DNA of 64,000 bases from Sepioteuthis lessoniana (GCA_963585895.1 OY757912.1:85333609-85397608), one strand, 5' to 3'; numbered from the stretch's first letter, positions 9,538-20,845 are shown. The notes: generated by a model from the letters alone, not told the origin. A program made the numbers and translations.

Positions 9538-10679
9538 TTTTTAAACTTTGATATCTTTCGCTATTGCTCTCTTCTTCCTCTAGCTTTAATTCTATTTCTC
9601 TTATTGATGCTTTTGTTCAGTAAGGAGTGAAACAAACAGCAGCTGCAGACCCCTCGAGGAGTTAAGAGCCGCAGCCACTCCTACGTCTACAATGGTGTTG
9701 CAGTTTCAGTAGTAATTAGATTCTCCTGAGGATTGCAGTTGCGACCTCAACGTCCCTGGATTTTAAATGAGTTTTAATTCCCGACGATCAGTCGCATAAA
9801 ATTTGACTGTTTGGACGCGTTCGGACCATCTGAAATTTTCCTTTTCAAATAATGTGACCCACGCTCCAAGAAACATGATTTGTCGACGTTGGGTTTTATA
9901 TTTAGAGGGAATAAATCTAAGTTTTAAATGTCCACCAAAAATCCCAGAGAAATATTGAGGTGTGTATGTGTGCGTGTGTGTGTGCGTGTATTTGTATGCA
10001 TGCTTGAATGTCTGTGTGTGTGTGTGTGTGTTTGTAAAAATACGTTAAAATCATCTAAAGGTAAACTTGAAAAATATCGTTTCTTTTATTTTTATAAAGA
10101 AAAATCAAAATGACCTAAAACTTAGAGTTGTCAACAAAATTCATTCGTTTTAACGGGAGATTTTCTCATTAATTTTTGTCTTCGAAGAGTTCTAGCGCTA
10201 TTTATTCAAAAAAGCATTCTTTGCGGAACCATAAAACTATTGTTTGTTTTCAATCATTTTTCACAGAAAAAGAGATATGATGTATTCATTTAGAAAAAGA
10301 AATGTAGATGGATGGTGATTTTTTTGTATTCTAAATGTTGTGTTCTGGTTAGTGAACACAAGTTGTAGTAATAATAAGACAAACCACAATATGTGAGGAA
10401 AATAGTTATATTTACAGGAAAGAGTATTTACAAGAGAGAGACTATTAGTAATAAGAACATAGGATTAGTGATAGAGTAATGATATACTTCAACAATAGGA
10501 ACGGCTCTTCTGGTCTGACTCGTAGGCTTATTCCCAGACTGATCTCCGCAGATGGAACAGCTCATCATGCTGAAAAGGTAGTGATATCCAACTCTAAATT
10601 ACACCTACAATGAATTATGCCAAATGTATGATCCTCAAAAATCATTGATGACCTAGAGTCGTCACACGCACACCCATAT
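9538..10679. other. Unassigned, with an imperfect (TG)n
   Basis: Non-repetitive sequence with a TG-rich stretch at 9960-10031. The block at 9620-9900 is GC-richer (GCAGCTGCAGACCCCTCGAG). No open frame, tRNA boxes or known repeat were found in the 1.1 kb. Confidence 0.5.
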
Positions 10680-10953
10680 ATATTTACCAACTCCTGAAGA
10701 TGAGTAGGAAGTCACACAAGGTCAATTTTTTAAAGCAGAGCTTAATAGGTGTATGCACAAACTAAAATCAGTCCCAGAGAATGAGTCTCCTGTCTAGACC
10801 GGTTGGCATACCAAAGTTAAAGAGCCAAGGCTGCCCTATTATTTATCCATTGCTGGAGGGAGAATAGCTGAATGCATACTATTCCCACTGGCCTTAGCGC
10901 AATGTTAGATTGAAACAGCCGAGTCTAATCGCTGATAATCATTATACTACAAG

Positions 10954-10957
<4 letters not shown>
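10680..10957 (-). mobile_element. SINE-2, diverged
   Basis: Tail complement TATTTACCAACTCCTGAAGA; body GGTTGGCATACCAAAGTTAA and CCATTGCTGGAGGGAGAATA; weak head GATAATCATTATACTAC at right. Confidence 0.8.
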
Positions 10958-10995
<38 letters not shown>

Positions 10996-10996
10996 G
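10958..10996. repeat. (TA)n microsatellite
   Basis: About 18 TA units directly between the SINE-2 head and the SINE-3 unit. Confidence 0.95.
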
Positions 10997-10999
10997 CTC

Positions 11000-11310
11000 C
11001 CTCATGGTGGTTGAGCACTCTGGCGAAAGAATTTTTAGCCGCCGCTCGCATAATGCAAAGCTCTTCGAAAGAATTGAGCACTCTGGTAGCGAATAGGGTA
11101 TAAAAAAAGTAAAACAAACGGACACTGCTGCTGCTGTTATTACATAATACCTTAAAAATTCCCTTAGCCAACGTGGTACGCTTGTTGGCCGAGCTGTCTG
11201 GGACTATGTCTAACGTTAAGTTGGATGGGTTTCGCTCCCGACTCCGAGCGTCCTACGTGTCTAGCCACACTGAAGAGTTCTGATAGAACGAAACAGACTG
11301 TCTGTGGGTG

Positions 11311-11313
<3 letters not shown>
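11000..11313 (+). mobile_element. SINE-3 unit
   Basis: A conserved leader of about 170 bp (GCCGCCGCTCGCATAATGCA, CTCTTCGAAAGAATTGAGCA, TAGGGTATAAAAA) precedes the tRNA-like region TTGGCCGAGCTGTCTGGGA with a B-box-like GGGTTTCGCTCCC. The tail AGTTCTGATAGAACGAAACA...GATAATATATA runs into (TA)n. A short inverted segment repeats the GAGCACTCTGG phrase at 11013 and 11075. Confidence 0.8.

Positions 11314-11367
<54 letters not shown>
11312..11367. repeat. (TA)n microsatellite at SINE-3 3' end
   Basis: About 27 TA units contiguous with the SINE-3 tail. Confidence 0.95.
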
Positions 11368-11369
<2 letters not shown>

Positions 11370-11509
11370 CAAACAGTGCATGGTTGTCACTATCTCACTT
11401 GATGGGTTTTGTGACTGACCAAATGTGGTGTAATTTGTTAAATGCTTAATATCTGTGATAGAGCTAATATATTATATGATAATAAATAAATATATATGAT
11501 TTTTTTTGC

Positions 11510-11665
11510 ATATTTAAAAGTATGGAAACTTATCTTCGACCACCAGTTTCATACTGACTTTATACGACAATCATCAAGCGGAAAAAGCTTTTTCTGTCTG
11601 ACGATTATCGTATAAAGACAGCATGAAATCAGTGGTCACAGATAAGCACCCATGCTTTAAAAAAT
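11510..11665. repeat. Foldback (imperfect inverted repeat)
   Basis: Left arm 11529-11577 (CTTATCTTCGACCACCAGTT...ACGACAATCATCA) pairs with right arm 11599-11646 at about 85-90% identity. Weaker pairing continues outward (TTTAAAAGTATGG against CCATGCTTTAAA). The spacer is about 21 bp, and (TA)n lies just outside on the right. It resembles a foldback or MITE relic. Confidence 0.75.
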
Positions 11666-11675
11666 ATATAAAAAA

Positions 11676-11680
<5 letters not shown>

Positions 11681-11737
<57 letters not shown>

Positions 11738-11843
11738 GACGTCAGAAACACGTATTGAAGAAGGATATATAACCTGATTGCAAATTCTCTTGTGGACCTA
11801 TTCATTTTAAAGTCTTGACTTTTTTCTCTCGTTGGACTAACGA

Positions 11844-11902
<59 letters not shown>
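11681..11902. repeat. Two (TA)n arrays with 110-bp spacer
   Basis: TA arrays at about 11681-11733 and 11843-11900 bracket a unique-looking spacer. The Tyr/Ile frames across them are artefacts. Confidence 0.95.
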
Positions 11903-11904
<2 letters not shown>

Positions 11905-12104
11905 CATGCAACGACTCAAGTAATTCGTAAACTCCAAGTCACGTCATATAGCTGTTGTTATTCAGGTGATAGACGGAAGAGAAGCTACATTTTATTTGTC
12001 AGTTGTCTCAGAATTTTGCCTACTCAGTTTTTACGCAAAAAGATATATAAATCATTCTATAGCTTATTAATGGAAAAGATCTTTTACTTTACGCAGCAAA
12101 TATC

Positions 12105-12335
12105 AGTTTTAAACCTTATCCCTCCTTTTTTCAGATAGTAATAGATTAAATTCATAGATTTAGATGATAATAGTTTATTTTAAACATTATCCCCCTTTTT
12201 TAAGATAATAGATTAAATTCATAGATTTAGATGATAATAGTTTATTTTAAACCTTATTCCCCTTTTTCTTAAAGATAATAATAGATTAAATTCATAGATT
12301 TAGATAATAATAGTTTATTCTAAACATTTTCCCTC
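12105..12335. repeat. 67-73-bp tandem repeat, about 3 units
   Basis: ATAGATTAAATTCATAGATT starts at 12141, 12208 and 12281, giving periods of 67 and 73. Each unit ends in a pyrimidine run (CCCCCTTTTTT). AT-rich minisatellite. Confidence 0.9.
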
Positions 12336-12402
12336 TCCTTGTCAATAAATTACTGTAATCAGATCACTTCAAAACTCTGCTGATGACGGTGTCAGGATAT
12401 AG

Positions 12403-12531
12403 TAATTTACAAAGCTCTTTTCGCTTCGATGTGGCACAAGGGCGAATGAATGGGGCACCCAATGAGACTCGAACTCATTCGTGTAGGTTTGCTTGTCTAG
12501 CTTGCTAACCGTTACACCACCAGAGGTGCCC
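12403..12531 (-). mobile_element. SINE-4 with 17-bp target duplication
   Basis: Minus strand: GGGCACCTCTGGTGGTGTAA, A box GTAACGGTTAGC, B box GAGTTCGAGTCTC, then a short non-tRNA tail ending GTAAATTACTA. Flanks ACGGTGTCAGGATATAG (12386-12402 and 12532-12548) are identical. The exact duplication indicates a fairly young insertion. Confidence 0.9.
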
Positions 12532-12548
12532 ACGGTGTCAGGATATAG

Positions 12549-12931
12549 ATTTCGTGATCCAACGTTGTGTGTATATATATATATATATATACTACAAAGG
12601 TTTTGCAATATTTGCATACGTGTTTAATTCTGCAATAAACTCCAGGAACTTTTGGGGGCCTGTTTCTCTTGGATTATTTCTTATTTCAATGGATAGCTTC
12701 TTTCTCGCGCTCTTGATGCAACAACGGTCAAGAAGAGGTGGAAGCTACAGTAAATGAGTTCTTCAACTCGAAAGACAAGAACTAGTATCGGGTTGGGACA
12801 AGGAACTGACAGAAAAGTTGCTTCAGACGGTGAAACACAATCATATCTACCATAGTCTATGCTTGGGTTTTATTGTAACTTGAAGAATAAAGCAAATAGA
12901 TTACCAAAATATTGCAAAACTTTTGATTCAC

Positions 12932-12936
<5 letters not shown>
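12549..12936. other. Unassigned, short (TA)n inside
   Basis: A (TA)n of about 20 bp at 12573, then non-repetitive sequence with no coding or RNA signal. Confidence 0.5.

Positions 12937-12988
<52 letters not shown>
12937..12988. repeat. (TA)n microsatellite
   Basis: About 26 uninterrupted TA units. Confidence 0.95.
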
Positions 12989-12991
<3 letters not shown>

Positions 12992-13054
12992 CTGTTTTGA
13001 CCACTCAGAATCAAGTGGTTCAAAGCAAATTATTTGTTCGGTGATATCCTTATG

Positions 13055-13990
13055 GTTTGGTTTGGTTGGTTGGATTTTTTGGTATATCAACCTTTGTAGG
13101 TTATTTTATGCCAAATCCATTTTTACGCAAATAGTCAATTCTATTTCAAACAATGCAGTTTATCATGAGTACACAGTTTAATTGTCAAAAGCATTTTTAT
13201 TTCAAGCTATTCATTTTATTCAAACAGTTCTAATTCAGCTAATTCAGTTTAGTATAAGTATAAATTTTGTTTACTCACAGTTAAATGTCAAAACAGTTCT
13301 ATATTAAACAACTCAGTTCAGTGTAAGTAGAGTTTCAATGTAAACAACATTTCTATTTCAAGGTATTCAGTTTAGTCAAATAGTTCTAATTCAAACAATT
13401 CAGTTTAGCACATTCCTGGCCTGAGTGGACCTTTGAGCAATGGCAATGAAGGGGTGCTCTGCATTCCCCAAAACTCCATTATTACTGGAGCCTCATCATG
13501 ATATTGTTTAGTGTCATAATCAGGACACTCATTGGTGGGGGTTTTACCTCTTAGCAGAGATGTAGTCAGTGTATTCTACTGTCCCAGCCGACTAAGCAAT
13601 ACACAGAGTTAATGTCAAAACAATTTTATTCCAGATAATTCAAATTAGCATAAGTACATTGTTTAGATGTCAAAACAGTTCTATTTCGAGCAATTCAGTT
13701 TAGCATAAATACGCAGTTTAAATGCAAAAAACAGTAAACTCAAGAAACTACGGTTTAGTTCTATTTAACCCATTGATAGGACCCTAATCAGGTACTACCA
13801 GTCCGGGCCAGAGTGGACCTGGGAGCGATGACAATGAAGGGGAACTCTGCATCCCCCAAAGCTCTAGCATTATTGGAACCGCACGATCAGATTGCTTAGA
13901 GTCATAAACAGAACACTCGTTGTAGGGGAGGATCTAACCCCTCTGCAGTGAAACAGTTGGTGTATATTACAGTCCCAGCTGACTTGGCAT
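13055..13990 (-). repeat. Rep-A, two partial copies in series
   Basis: Tail GGTTTGGTTGGTTGGATTTT at left and a head ending CCCAGCCGACTAAG at 13600. Further middle units follow (GTTTAGATGTCAAAACAGTT) with a second head ending CCCAGCTGACTTGGC at 13987. The tail is present once and the head twice. Confidence 0.8.
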
Positions 13991-14007
13991 GAAATCCTAA
14001 TGAAAAC

Positions 14008-14043
<36 letters not shown>

Positions 14044-14159
14044 CTGGCTGTCACATACGCTGAAATGCGATTGTTCTCCTTGTTAATTAAGCACTCCAGG
14101 TAGCTGATAGCGTATTCGTAGAAGAATAAATGTAAAAAACTCCTTAACTTATGTTGAGA

Positions 14160-14290
14160 AAGAGGATGGGTCTGGGGTAAGATGTCTGACTGAAGTAAAA
14201 TCAGTCGGATTTCTATCCCAGCTTGAAGCATGTCACGGGTCTAGCTACACTGAGGTGTAAAGATACAGCGAAATAGTCTGTCTGAGGATG

Positions 14291-14332
<42 letters not shown>
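14160..14332 (+). mobile_element. Diverged SINE-3 3' half plus (TA)n
   Basis: GGATTTCTATCCCAGC and CACGGGTCTAGCTACACTGA, then ATAGTCTGTCTGAGGATGAC, match the SINE-3 B box and tail. (TA)n at 14293-14332 separates it from the next SINE-3 unit, giving a head-to-tail pair. Confidence 0.7.
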
Positions 14333-14336
<4 letters not shown>

Positions 14337-14604
14337 CCGCCGCTCGCATAATGCAAAACTCTTCGAAAGAATTGAGCACTCTGGTAGCCGATAGGGTATA
14401 AAAATGTGAACAAACGGATGCTCCTGCTGTTGCTATATAAATACCTTAAAAATTCCCTTAGCCAACGTAGTCCGCTTGTTGGCCGAGTGGTCTGAGATTT
14501 AGTTTAACGTTAAGTTGGATGGGTTTCGATCCCGGCTCCGAGCGTCCTGCGTGTCTAGCCACACTGAAGAGTTCTGATAGAACAAAACAGTCTGTCTGTG
14601 GATG

Positions 14605-14665
<61 letters not shown>

Positions 14666-14666
14666 T
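14333..14666 (+). mobile_element. SINE-3 unit, with (TA)n(TG)n
   Basis: Leader GCCGCCGCTCGCATAATGCA immediately follows (TA)n. The tRNA-like TTGGCCGAGTGGTCTGAGA and B box GGGTTTCGATCCC are well kept; the tail GTGGATGACAATATATA runs into (TA)n then (TG)n to 14664. This is the best-preserved copy. Confidence 0.85.
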
Positions 14667-15450
14667 GTGAAAAGTAATAAATAAAAGTTTATGGCAATAC
14701 CATTTCAGTTGAAACTAAGAAAGTTCTCTTTATATTGAGTAATACGAAGGCGATTTGAAAATACTATAGTTAAATTGTCTGATTGCAGCCTAGAGGTAAA
14801 CGATTTCGAACTTCAATATATTGGCCCTAAAAAAAGGCACCAAATAATCCCTTTTGGTGTTTCATGGCACGTCGACACTTGTTGGTTTAGTTAATGCCGA
14901 AATCCGTCTTTTTTTTGCAAGCAATTATATGGTTTCACGTAGCTTATTAGAATCCTTTACAAACAATTACGCCTTCTAGTATCTAAAAGTCAGTATCGCC
15001 TGAACCTAGCCCAGTCCTGCTAGCTAAAACACCTCAATTTGCTGGGTGGTCTTAAACATTTGTTCGTGACTTTATTGTAACTGTTAATAGGAAGGAAAAA
15101 CTACAGTGAATCGGTTGATATCATAATTCAATTTTACCTATTGCTTGATATCCAATAAGTATTAAATATAAACAAGAAAATGCCGAGTCATGTAAAATGC
15201 TTGATATTCTATAGATTTGTGACACTATGTTTTGAGGCAAACGTTTAATGATTTATAAGATGTGTCCATGCGGGAAACATTCAACGTTGATTGATGGACA
15301 ATTCAATGGCTAATACAATCTAAGGATGTAGATTAATTGGTTGGTGATTTAAGAATCACGACTTGTTGTATCAGCATCAGTTTTAAAGCTTTGTAGTGTG
15401 TGTAATACTCCTTCAAATAGTTTGTCTCAAATCATTTTAAATTAAGATAT
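14667..15450. other. Unassigned, faint SINE-1 traces
   Basis: A weak SINE-1 resemblance near 14770-14910 (B-box-like GATTTCGAACTTC, then GTGTTTCATGGCACGTCGAC). The rest is AT-rich with no gene signal. Confidence 0.4.
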
Positions 15451-15451
15451 T

Positions 15452-15622
15452 GTTTGGTTTGGTTTCTTTGTTTAATGGCATATCAGCCTTCATGGGTTAT
15501 TCAATGCCAAATCCATCTGTCGAGAAGAACAGCAGTGATGCTATTTAACCCATAGCTGGGAGGATAAGGGATCTCATACCTTTCCCAAGAGTATTTGTCC
15601 AAAAGTGAACGTAATAGCGCAA
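15452..15622 (-). mobile_element. SINE-1 3' part
   Basis: Tail and body complement from GGTTTGGTTTCTTTGTTTAA to AAAGTGAACGTAATAGCGC, then an A run. The tRNA-like half is missing. Confidence 0.85.
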
Positions 15623-15839
15623 AAAAAAAAAATCATTTTGCCCTTAGATTAATAGATAAAAGACGATTTACTATTTTTATTGAAATACGAGACAACAAGA
15701 AAATTGTTTAACTATTGCCGTCATTTTTAATGACACAAATAATTACTAGGATGAGTAAAAAGTTTTATAATATTGCAGTTTAAGCCGTAGGAGGTACCCG
15801 CAGTAGTTGGTTTTATCGTGGTGGATGGTGTGCTGACAC

Positions 15840-16165
15840 TTTCTGCATTGCTTCACTCCCTGTGTGGTTTGAAAGCCCTACAGATGAACGTGCAATGTAT
15901 TCTAATCCGGAAACTTATCTTTAACGTGTTCGAACTGGGCCATGACCCTGCGGAAGCAACCAAAAACATTTATTGTGCGAAAGCTGAAGGTGCAGGTTGA
16001 TTAAGTACTGTAACCAGATGGTTCAAGTAATTTCGCTCGGGTTGCAAGAAGTATGACCATCGTGTAAGGTCAGATAGAGCTAAAACCGTAGATTTTGAGA
16101 CCTTTTGCTTTAAGCCATTGAAGCAAATGCGGCAGGTAGCATTTGGAAAGTATCAGGTGAGCTTG
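15840..16165 (+). pseudogene. Mar-2 transposase N-terminal relic
   Basis: Encodes FNVFELGHDPAEATKNIYCA, then after a stop STVTRWFK and FRSGCKKYDHRV, then KTVDFE. This is the mariner helix-turn-helix region (ELG-x-AAEATKNIC and TVTRWFKKFRSG). No catalytic portion or inverted repeats were found. Different lineage from Mar-1. Confidence 0.8.
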
Positions 16166-16242
16166 TCATCTTTTATTCACCCTTGTAATGATAAAAATTT
16201 TGCGATACTGAAAATCTTTCCAATGATGCAGAATTTTCGTTA

Positions 16243-16498
16243 AAGTTTTGTTTAGTTTTGGTTGGGTTTTATGGCATATCAACCATTTTAAGTTAATTAA
16301 TACCAAATCTTTTTTATACGTATATATTAAATATATAGGGTTCGTAAACACATTTCGTTGATAACATTTTTAAACGCGCCTTAGCTCATTCTTTTGCACA
16401 TACGTAGATTGTTTCAAGAACTAATGTCTCATTAACAATTCAAATAAACATCAGTCATTTGTTTACACACAGTTAAATGATCAAACAGTTCAATTTCT
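16243..16498 (-). repeat. Rep-A tail side, cut by Mar-1 end
   Basis: TTTTGGTTGGGTTTTATGGC at left through TCGTAAACACATTTCG and one middle unit, stopping where Mar-1 sequence starts. Confidence 0.8.
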
Positions 16499-16584
16499 AT
16501 CAATAACATACTGAATTTTCAAGAGTCTACGACAATTTTAAATGCCTGTACAAAAAAATCTGGAAACTTATTGAAGGCACCACG
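16499..16584 (-). mobile_element. Mar-1 end fragment
   Basis: Matches the last about 86 bp of the copies at 8593 and 41350 (CAATAACATACTGAATTTTC, GAGTCTACGACAATTTTAAA), ending in CACCACG then TA. The rest of the element is absent. Confidence 0.85.
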
Positions 16585-17240
16585 TATCTCACTAAACCGC
16601 CTCCAGTTTATCCGAGAGTGAGTCTCAAGTGTAGAGTACACCTATATTGGCAAAATTTCGTTTTCTTTTTGAAAACACCAGTCAATCATTTATGTATGGG
16701 ACTGATTTTTCGAGAATAAGCGAATCTGGAGAATTTCGTGCTTAAGATAGAATCAAAATTCATTCGTCTTCACGAAGCGTATTGATTGGATTGCATCGAC
16801 CACGCCCACGATAGTTTGCATAAAGTAATCATGATTTCTATTTTGGTTCGGGCTGAGACATGTTTCAATTTTGATCTGAAATGGAAAACCAATGCAAGTG
16901 CGTCTCCTTTTGGCACAGCTTGCCTGTTAAAGTAAAAACGCTTGTATGAATAGATATTTGGACGGACTTAACATTGTACAGTTTATGATGTGAGCAAAAT
17001 GATGAAATATTTTCTTAAAACGGTAGGTTTAGGACCATTCAAATAGGGACATTCTTTGTTCCTAGATACTTAGATTTTATTGGTGTTATCTGATATTACG
17101 TTTCCTCAGATCAGCCTGACAGTTGATTTGATTGACTGATTGATTGTCATAGCCTCTGAACACTTCTAGGATTACTCTATGCCTAGTGATTAGGGAGTCG
17201 CGTTCATTGTAATTTTTAGTGTTATTCGTTAAGGGTCTTT
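16585..17240. other. Unassigned, no gene seen
   Basis: Non-repetitive, moderately AT-rich. No open frame over 60 codons, no tRNA-like boxes and no internal duplication. Confidence 0.5.
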
Positions 17241-17745
17241 GCATACAGTGAAATGATGGTCAGTTTTACAATCTTATACAAATAATTTTAACACAGTTGT
17301 ATGGTTTCAAGTATTTCGATCTAATACTAATAATTATATGATTTCAAGTAATAATTTCAATGAAATGATAGTTTTTTGATTATTCACTGGTATATCGTTT
17401 CAAGTGGCTAATGATAAAAGTCCTTACTAAACAATTATAACGTCAAATAACTATTTCTAATCAAACAATTTACAGTTATATGGTTTCAATATTCCTATCA
17501 AACATGAATCATTTTTAAGCAGATCTCATTGACCAATTGATGAAACCCTTACATGTACTACCAATTCTGTTTTGAGTAGACTTGGGAGTAATAGCAATGA
17601 AGGGTTAATCCACACTCTATAGATATCGAGAACCGGAATCTCACCATAACATAAGGTTAGTATCATAACCAGGACCCCTTTTTTGGAATTATAAGCAACA
17701 GAGAATTCCAATTGGCGGTAGTGGTCTGTGTTCAGGCCTAAGTGA
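17241..17745 (-). repeat. Rep-A, diverged
   Basis: Middle units (ACAGTTGTATGGTTTCAAGT repeated) are followed by head phrases (TTGGGAGTAATAGCAATGAA, GTATCATAACCAGGACCCC). The tail is missing. Confidence 0.7.
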
Positions 17746-17884
17746 ATGCCACTTTCAAGTGCTGATTTTCATGGACAATAAGTAAGCATTTCTCACTCAG
17801 AAAACTGGCCTAATACAATATATCTACTGCTTATTGTTCTCTTTTTGACCTTAACTGAGCATAGAATATATTATGATACTTGAA

Positions 17885-18115
17885 TTGATTGTTTTGTTGT
17901 TTTATAAGATATCAACCTTCTTGGGTTATTTCATGCCAAACCCATCCTTCTAGAAGAATAGTATTGGTACTATTTTACTTATAGCTGGGAGGATAAGAGA
18001 TTCATACCTTTCCCAAGGGTATTTGTCCGAAAGGGAACGAAATAGCGAGACTGGAGTTCGAACTCGTTTACTACGATTTTGTCGTCCAGCGTTTTAACCA
18101 TGATACTACGAGTAG
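17885..18115 (-). mobile_element. SINE-1
   Basis: Tail complement at left (GATATCAACCTTCTTGGGTT), body, B-box complement GGAGTTCGAACTCG, and A-box side GCGTTTTAACCATGATAC at right. Confidence 0.85.
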
Positions 18116-18297
18116 ACTCTGGCTTGTATTAAGAATGATTGTTTATACATATACCACCGACGTCAGAGAACGGTGGTCTAACGCCACGATCCTCAAAGGG
18201 GACGAGCTCGTTTCTAGTGGTAATATTAGGTATTATTTATAAAACTCTCCAACATTGAAATTCACTAACTCTAACAACATGATGCCTTATCGGTGGG
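18116..18297. other. Unassigned spacer
   Basis: Contains a small inverted motif (ACCACCG...CGGTGGT at 18157-18177). No other structure. Confidence 0.4.
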
Positions 18298-18520
18298 ACT
18301 TATGATACGCTGACTGTAGTCCTTGCATAGTGGATAAGACCCTTTCAAAAAAGAGGTTTTCTAGGTATGAAACTAAACTGCATCTGGAGATGAGGCTTCA
18401 GTTCCAGGACATCTGGGGAGTGTGTAGTACCCTTTCATTGCCTTCACTCTAACCAGGAGTTAGAGTCCTATCTATGGGTTAAATAGATCTGTTAAAAATT
18501 ATTCGTATTCGATTGGACCA
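18298..18520 (+). repeat. Rep-A head fragment
   Basis: ATACGCTGACTGTAGTCC through GAGTCCTATCTATGGGTTAA to ATTCGTATTCGATTGG; truncated before the tail. Confidence 0.75.
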
Positions 18521-18544
18521 TGTAATATAATTAAGTCTTAATAA

Positions 18545-19385
18545 TTTCCCAGTCGGCTGGAGCTGTAGAATACACCAACTGCACCTCTGCAGAGAGATAA
18601 GGCACCCCCTCAACGAGTGTCCTGATATGATACTAAAGAATCTAATGGTGAGGTTCCAGTAAGGCTGGAGCTTTGGGGAATGCGGAATACCTATTGATTG
18701 CCATTGCTCCCTAGTCCACTTAGGCTCGGAGTGGTAGCACATGATAGGGTCCTATCTATGGGTCAAATGGAACTAAATTTTGTACTCATACCAAACTAAA
18801 TTGCTTGAAATAGAACTGTTTTGACATTCAACCTGCGTATTTACGCTAAGCTGAATAGCTTGAAATAGAACTGTTTTGATACTTAAACTACGTACTTATG
18901 CCAAACTGATTTGCTTGAAATGGAACTTTTTTTGACATTGAAACTTGAATTGTTTGAAATTGAACAGTTTTTGACATTTAACTATGAGTCAACAAAAACT
19001 ATACTTATACCAAACTGAATTGTTTCAATTAGAACTTTTTGACTAAACTGAATAGCTTGAAATAGAAATGTTTTGACAATTAATCTGTGTACTTATGCTA
19101 AACTGAATTGTTTGAAATAGAAATGTTTATTTGTATAAAAAGGAATTTGGTATTAAATTACCTACAAAGATTGATATGCCATACAAAACGAACGAACAAG
19201 CAAATAAACACACTAAACGGAATATTTTGAACTAAAAATGTTTTTGACAATTAAATTGTGTACTTATGGTAAACGGAATTGTTTGAATTAGAACTATTTA
19301 TTTGTATAAAAATGGATTTGGCATTAAATTACCTACAAAGGTTGATATGCCATAAAAAAACAACCAACCAAACAACCAAACAAAC
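18545..19385 (+). repeat. Rep-A, complete with duplicated tail
   Basis: Head CCCAGTCGGCTGGAGCTGTA; then the middle array of CTAAACTGAATTGCTTGAAATAG units (at least five); then two tail copies (19130-19200 and 19305-19385), each with GGCATTAAATTACCTACAAA and ATTGATATGCCAT-type sequence. Confidence 0.85.
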
Positions 19386-19675
19386 AATATCTCTCAATAA
19401 ACAATTACTCAAAAATGTAAATATAAACGTACAATGCATAAATATATATTCATAAGAAATGTAAGAATTTTTTGACTGTCTTCTGTTCATATTTAGGATA
19501 CAGAATTTTCAGGCCATAAAGTTTCTTAATAAACAATACCTCACAGTAAAGTTTGTCTATCTGTCATGAAAGAAAATTATAATTTATCAATAGATCTTTA
19601 ACAAATTTAACTCAGAGGTTAAAATGACTCTCAGAAAAATGTTTGGGAAAAGACGGCAAATAAATAAATAGTTTC
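19386..19675. other. Unassigned AT-rich spacer
   Basis: No recognisable repeat, boxes or frame. Confidence 0.4.
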
Positions 19676-20148
19676 AAGTATTGGTATATAACACTTATAG
19701 TTCTATTTGCACACAGTCGAATAGTTTTAACTATAGTAAGAGATTAGATAGTTCTATTTGACCCATAGATAATACTCCAACAGGTACTATCACTCTCGGC
19801 CAGAGTATATCAGGGAGTAATGCTAATGAAGGAGTAAGCCACACTCTTCAAAGCTCCTAGACAGGAGCCTCACCATCAGACGCAGCTTAGTGTTATACCC
19901 AGGATTCTAGCTCTATTTGACCCATAGATGGAACATTAATAGGCACTATCACTCTGGGTCAGAGCGGACATAGGGGAGAATAGAAATGAAGGGGGTACTC
20001 CACATTCCCTAAGCTCTAGGATTGAAGTCTCATCATCAGATGCAGCTTAGTGTCAAATCAGGACACATTTTCGGAGTTGTGGGGTCTCCCACCTCTGCAG
20101 AGATGCGGTCGGCGTTATGTACAACTTCAGCCCACTGATCTGAATATG
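19676..20148 (-). repeat. Rep-A with two heads in tandem
   Basis: A middle fragment leads to head one (19740-19905) and head two (19908-20145). Both contain the ATTTGACCCATAGAT...GTACTATCACTC and CATCAGA(T/C)GCAGCTTAGTGT phrases. No tail. Confidence 0.75.
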
Positions 20149-20845
20149 TTTTTAATCCAGATACAAATCTTTGCAAATAAGGGGACATCTTGCTAAAAAG
20201 TAGGGCATCTACAGAAATGGGAGACAGGAGCTGCTAAGATCCTATTTATAAACATTCTAACGCCCTTGGTAATCAAAATCTTTACGACAAAAGTTTTACA
20301 ACACATATGGTCATCATTTTCCATTGAATACGATCTTATTACTTGTCAACAGATGCTGAAAAACAGCATATTTTGATATTTTAAGTACATACAGTCGAAA
20401 TTATTTGCTATATTTTACTTTGAAACGGTTTCAAAAGATTCACACATCATCGTAAACAATTCAGCTGAACAGTATCTACTATAAAAAATGTCTGTACATT
20501 GTTTCAAATGTTCAAAGCCAAATCTAGAAAGAAGAACGATTGCTGAATATTTTTTGTGGAAACACTAACATTTCTTAAAAAATAGTAATTCAGATTTCTG
20601 TTTTAATTTCTATGCAGGTAAAATTTGAGATATTCTTTCACACAACGCAACGATTTTCGGCCATTCCATTTTTATTATGATTATCAAAGAAGCTGCATCA
20701 GTAAACCAGCAAGGTGCAGGTCTAAAGTGCTGCAGTACAAACTTAAGATCCAACAAGAGTAATTGCTTGGAAGGTGTCATTAGTGCATGAAAAGTATTGA
20801 CAGTGTCGTATACAACGAACACCAAAACGTATTCCATGCTGTTGG
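20149..20845. other. Unassigned, no gene seen
   Basis: AT-rich single-copy-looking region. A 75-codon minus-strand frame at 20610-20837 has no recognised domain and no promoter-like context. Confidence 0.45.

Noticed and set aside
11629-12060. Tyr/Ile-rich frames across (TA)n arrays
   Set aside because: Alternating TA reads as TyrIle in all frames; seen at many arrays in the window.
20610-20837. 75-codon minus frame as a small gene
   Set aside because: No domain, signal peptide or regulatory context; composition matches the neighbourhood.
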